From Oscillospiraceae bacterium (lineage in GTDB: Bacteria > Bacillota > Clostridia > Oscillospirales > Oscillospiraceae): 11,565 nt of DNA. A program made the position numbers and the translations under genes. The stretch's first letter is position 1. The number at the start of each line of letters is the position of its first letter. Shown piece by piece: positions 11,484 through 11,565 of this stretch. The notes beneath the pieces are model-generated. The model was given only the letters and a program-made list of their open reading frames with translations. It had not been told where the DNA came from and did not search any database. The stretch covers positions 1 to 11,565 of the forward strand of contig JAEDEN010000054.1 of the NCBI GenBank assembly GCA_016293265.1, given 5' to 3'.

Positions 11484-11490
11484 CAACTTT

Positions 11491-11565
11491 TGGAGGTGAC
11501 ACCCGGATTTGAACCGGGGAATCAGGGTTTTGCAGACCCTTGCCTTACCACTTGGCTATGTCACC
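11491..11565 (-). tRNA. tRNA-Cys (GCA), copy 2
   Basis: Identical over all 75 bases to the copy at 9882-9956, including anticodon GCA, U discriminator and encoded CCA (11491-11493). Its 5' end falls on the last base of the window, so its promoter is not visible. Flanking sequences of the two copies do not match beyond the gene on the terminator side, so the duplicated unit is the tRNA gene itself there. Confidence 0.96.

Larger units (their letters stand above)
9957..11490. mobile_element. Probable decayed integrative element between two tRNA-Cys genes
   Basis: This 1.5-kb segment is visibly more AT-rich than the metal-uptake genes. It carries a GIY-YIG protein, a broken phage-type regulator and a likely recombinase fragment next to tRNA copy 2, where an integrase gene is expected in tRNA-targeting elements. 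A 12-bp direct repeat (10047-10058 and 11369-11380) encloses exactly these genes. An alternative is ordinary tandem tRNA-Cys genes with unrelated genes between them. Confidence 0.5.

Noticed and set aside
11247..11486. 79-codon minus-strand frame beginning inside the tRNA terminator
   Set aside because: It starts in the terminator stem, has no ribosome site and overlaps the better-supported recombinase-like frame.
1..11565. CRISPR array, rRNA or intact insertion sequence
   Set aside because: No regularly spaced repeats, rRNA sequence or transposase with terminal inverted repeats was seen.

Overview
The window looks like chromosome of a GC-rich Clostridia member, probably an Oscillospiraceae-type gut Firmicute. 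The reasons are the TTGACA-N17-TATAAT-like promoters, strong AGGAGG-type ribosome sites, tandem small FeoA proteins with a FeoB-associated Cys-rich peptide, and a tRNA-Cys with encoded CCA. This placement is inference, since there is no taxonomic marker in the window. Almost everything is on the minus strand, so transcription runs from high to low coordinates.

From right to left there are three blocks. (1) 9882-11565 is an AT-richer accessory segment bounded by two identical 75-bp tRNA-Cys genes. It holds a GIY-YIG nuclease-domain protein, a divergent truncated Cro/CI-type regulator, a probable tyrosine-recombinase N-terminal fragment, a repeated operator-like motif and a 12-bp direct repeat that resembles the tRNA-Cys anticodon arm. 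It reads as the decayed remnant of an integrative element. (2) 3287-9824 is a molybdenum block. It has moaA and moaC (first step of molybdopterin synthesis), a MoeA-like molybdopterin-binding protein with a C-terminal Cys cluster, the molybdate ABC transporter modA-modB-modC, and a MOSC-MogA fusion, closed by an intrinsic terminator. Together they import molybdate, make the pterin precursor and handle metal insertion. MoaD, MoaE, MoeB and any molybdoenzyme are not in the window. (3) 152-3146 is a ferrous-iron uptake operon, feoA-feoA-feoB plus a 48-aa FeoB-associated membrane peptide. It is driven by a TTGACA promoter studded with copies of a GTTAG-N6-CTAAC palindrome, the likely binding site of a metal-sensing repressor.

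The most interesting signals outside the genes are four points. There are four copies of the palindrome in the feo operon, one lying between -35 and -10 and one just before feoB. A short sequence (AGGGGATG(G)CAGCGT on the plus strand) is shared by the leaders of modA and of the MoeA-like gene, within foldable leaders. The anatomy of the tRNA-Cys island includes a microhomology-like junction where a regulator gene and a recombinase gene are both cut short. A strong promoter near the left edge points out of the window.
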